Assembly (NCBI GenBank): GCA_945872285.1
Contig: CAMBZR010000128.1
Location: 1-5,353 of the forward strand
Direction of reading: 5' to 3'
DNA: 5,353 nucleotides
From: Bordetella parapertussis
Lineage (GTDB): Bacteria; Pseudomonadota; Gammaproteobacteria; Burkholderiales; Burkholderiaceae_B
In this document: positions 5,272-5,353 of the stretch, piece by piece
Layout: the number at the start of each line of letters is the position of its first letter
Numbering within the stretch: position 1 is the first letter of the stretch
Translations under genes and position numbers: made by a program
Notes under the pieces: generated by a model
What the model was told of the DNA's origin: nothing
What the model saw: the letters and a program-made list of their open reading frames with translations, nothing else
Database searches by the model: none

Positions 5272-5353
5272 CATAAGGCATTCTTAAAATGCACTAACCG
5301 TGTGTTTGCTATTGCTGACCGGTAACCCATGCCTACTTGGGTGTGGGTATTCA

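Larger units (their letters stand above)
5047..5353. other. Non-coding right end, no gene recognised
   Basis: No open frame of useful length with a ribosome site was seen on either strand over about 300 bases. The stretch is richer in A and T than the fad genes. It contains a hairpin right after the tRNA terminator (GGGG 5047-5050 / CCCC 5066-5069 with CTTG 5053-5056 / CAAG 5062-5065), a long-range inverted repeat (5123-5207) and a possible plus-strand promoter (5242-5271). An ATG at 5329 opens to the window edge but has no clear Shine-Dalgarno site. A gene may begin beyond the edge. Confidence 0.5.

Noticed and set aside
5177..5281. Minus-strand frame of 34 codons in the right-end non-coding region
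   Set aside because: It is short, has no Shine-Dalgarno site and no recognisable motif.
4996..5353. Integration (att) site or integrase remnant after tRNA-Lys
   Set aside because: The tRNA 3' end is not repeated in the window and no integrase-like translation was found in any frame.

Overview
This window looks like a chromosomal stretch from a proteobacterium, most likely a betaproteobacterium of the Burkholderiales. That placement is inferred from the style of the FadN-type/thiolase pair and of the small outer-membrane barrel protein; no search could be run. The sequence has moderate GC, and the genes use ordinary Shine-Dalgarno sites and intrinsic terminators.

Layout. Bases 1-149 appear to be the right end of an IS200/IS605-family (IS1341-type) element: the last codons of a tnpB-like reading frame, a run of compact hairpins of the kind that form the 3' part of an omega RNA, and a terminal TCAA. 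About 80 bases later starts a two-gene fatty-acid beta-oxidation operon on the plus strand. Its first gene is an 818-residue FadN-type protein (3-hydroxyacyl-CoA dehydrogenase at the N-terminus, enoyl-CoA hydratase at the C-terminus). Its second is a 397-residue acetyl-CoA acyltransferase (thiolase). A strong hairpin flanked by A and T runs (3927-3967) ends the operon and can also serve the convergent gene. That gene, on the minus strand (3980-4653), encodes a small outer-membrane beta-barrel protein with a signal peptide and a C-terminal Phe, but its frame is broken near 4349-4358. After a divergent spacer comes a tRNA-Lys(UUU) gene (4919-4995) with a near-consensus promoter and its own terminator. 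The last ~300 bases hold no convincing gene, only inverted repeats and a possible promoter pointing off the right edge.

Together the FadN-like protein and the thiolase supply the last three steps of each beta-oxidation cycle: hydration of trans-2-enoyl-CoA, NAD-dependent oxidation of 3-hydroxyacyl-CoA, and thiolysis to acetyl-CoA. The first step (acyl-CoA dehydrogenase) is not encoded in the window. The most notable points are the TnpB/omega-RNA-type end placed directly against the fad operon, which lets the guide sequence and the pre-insertion site be predicted, and the single frame break in an otherwise well-preserved outer-membrane protein gene.
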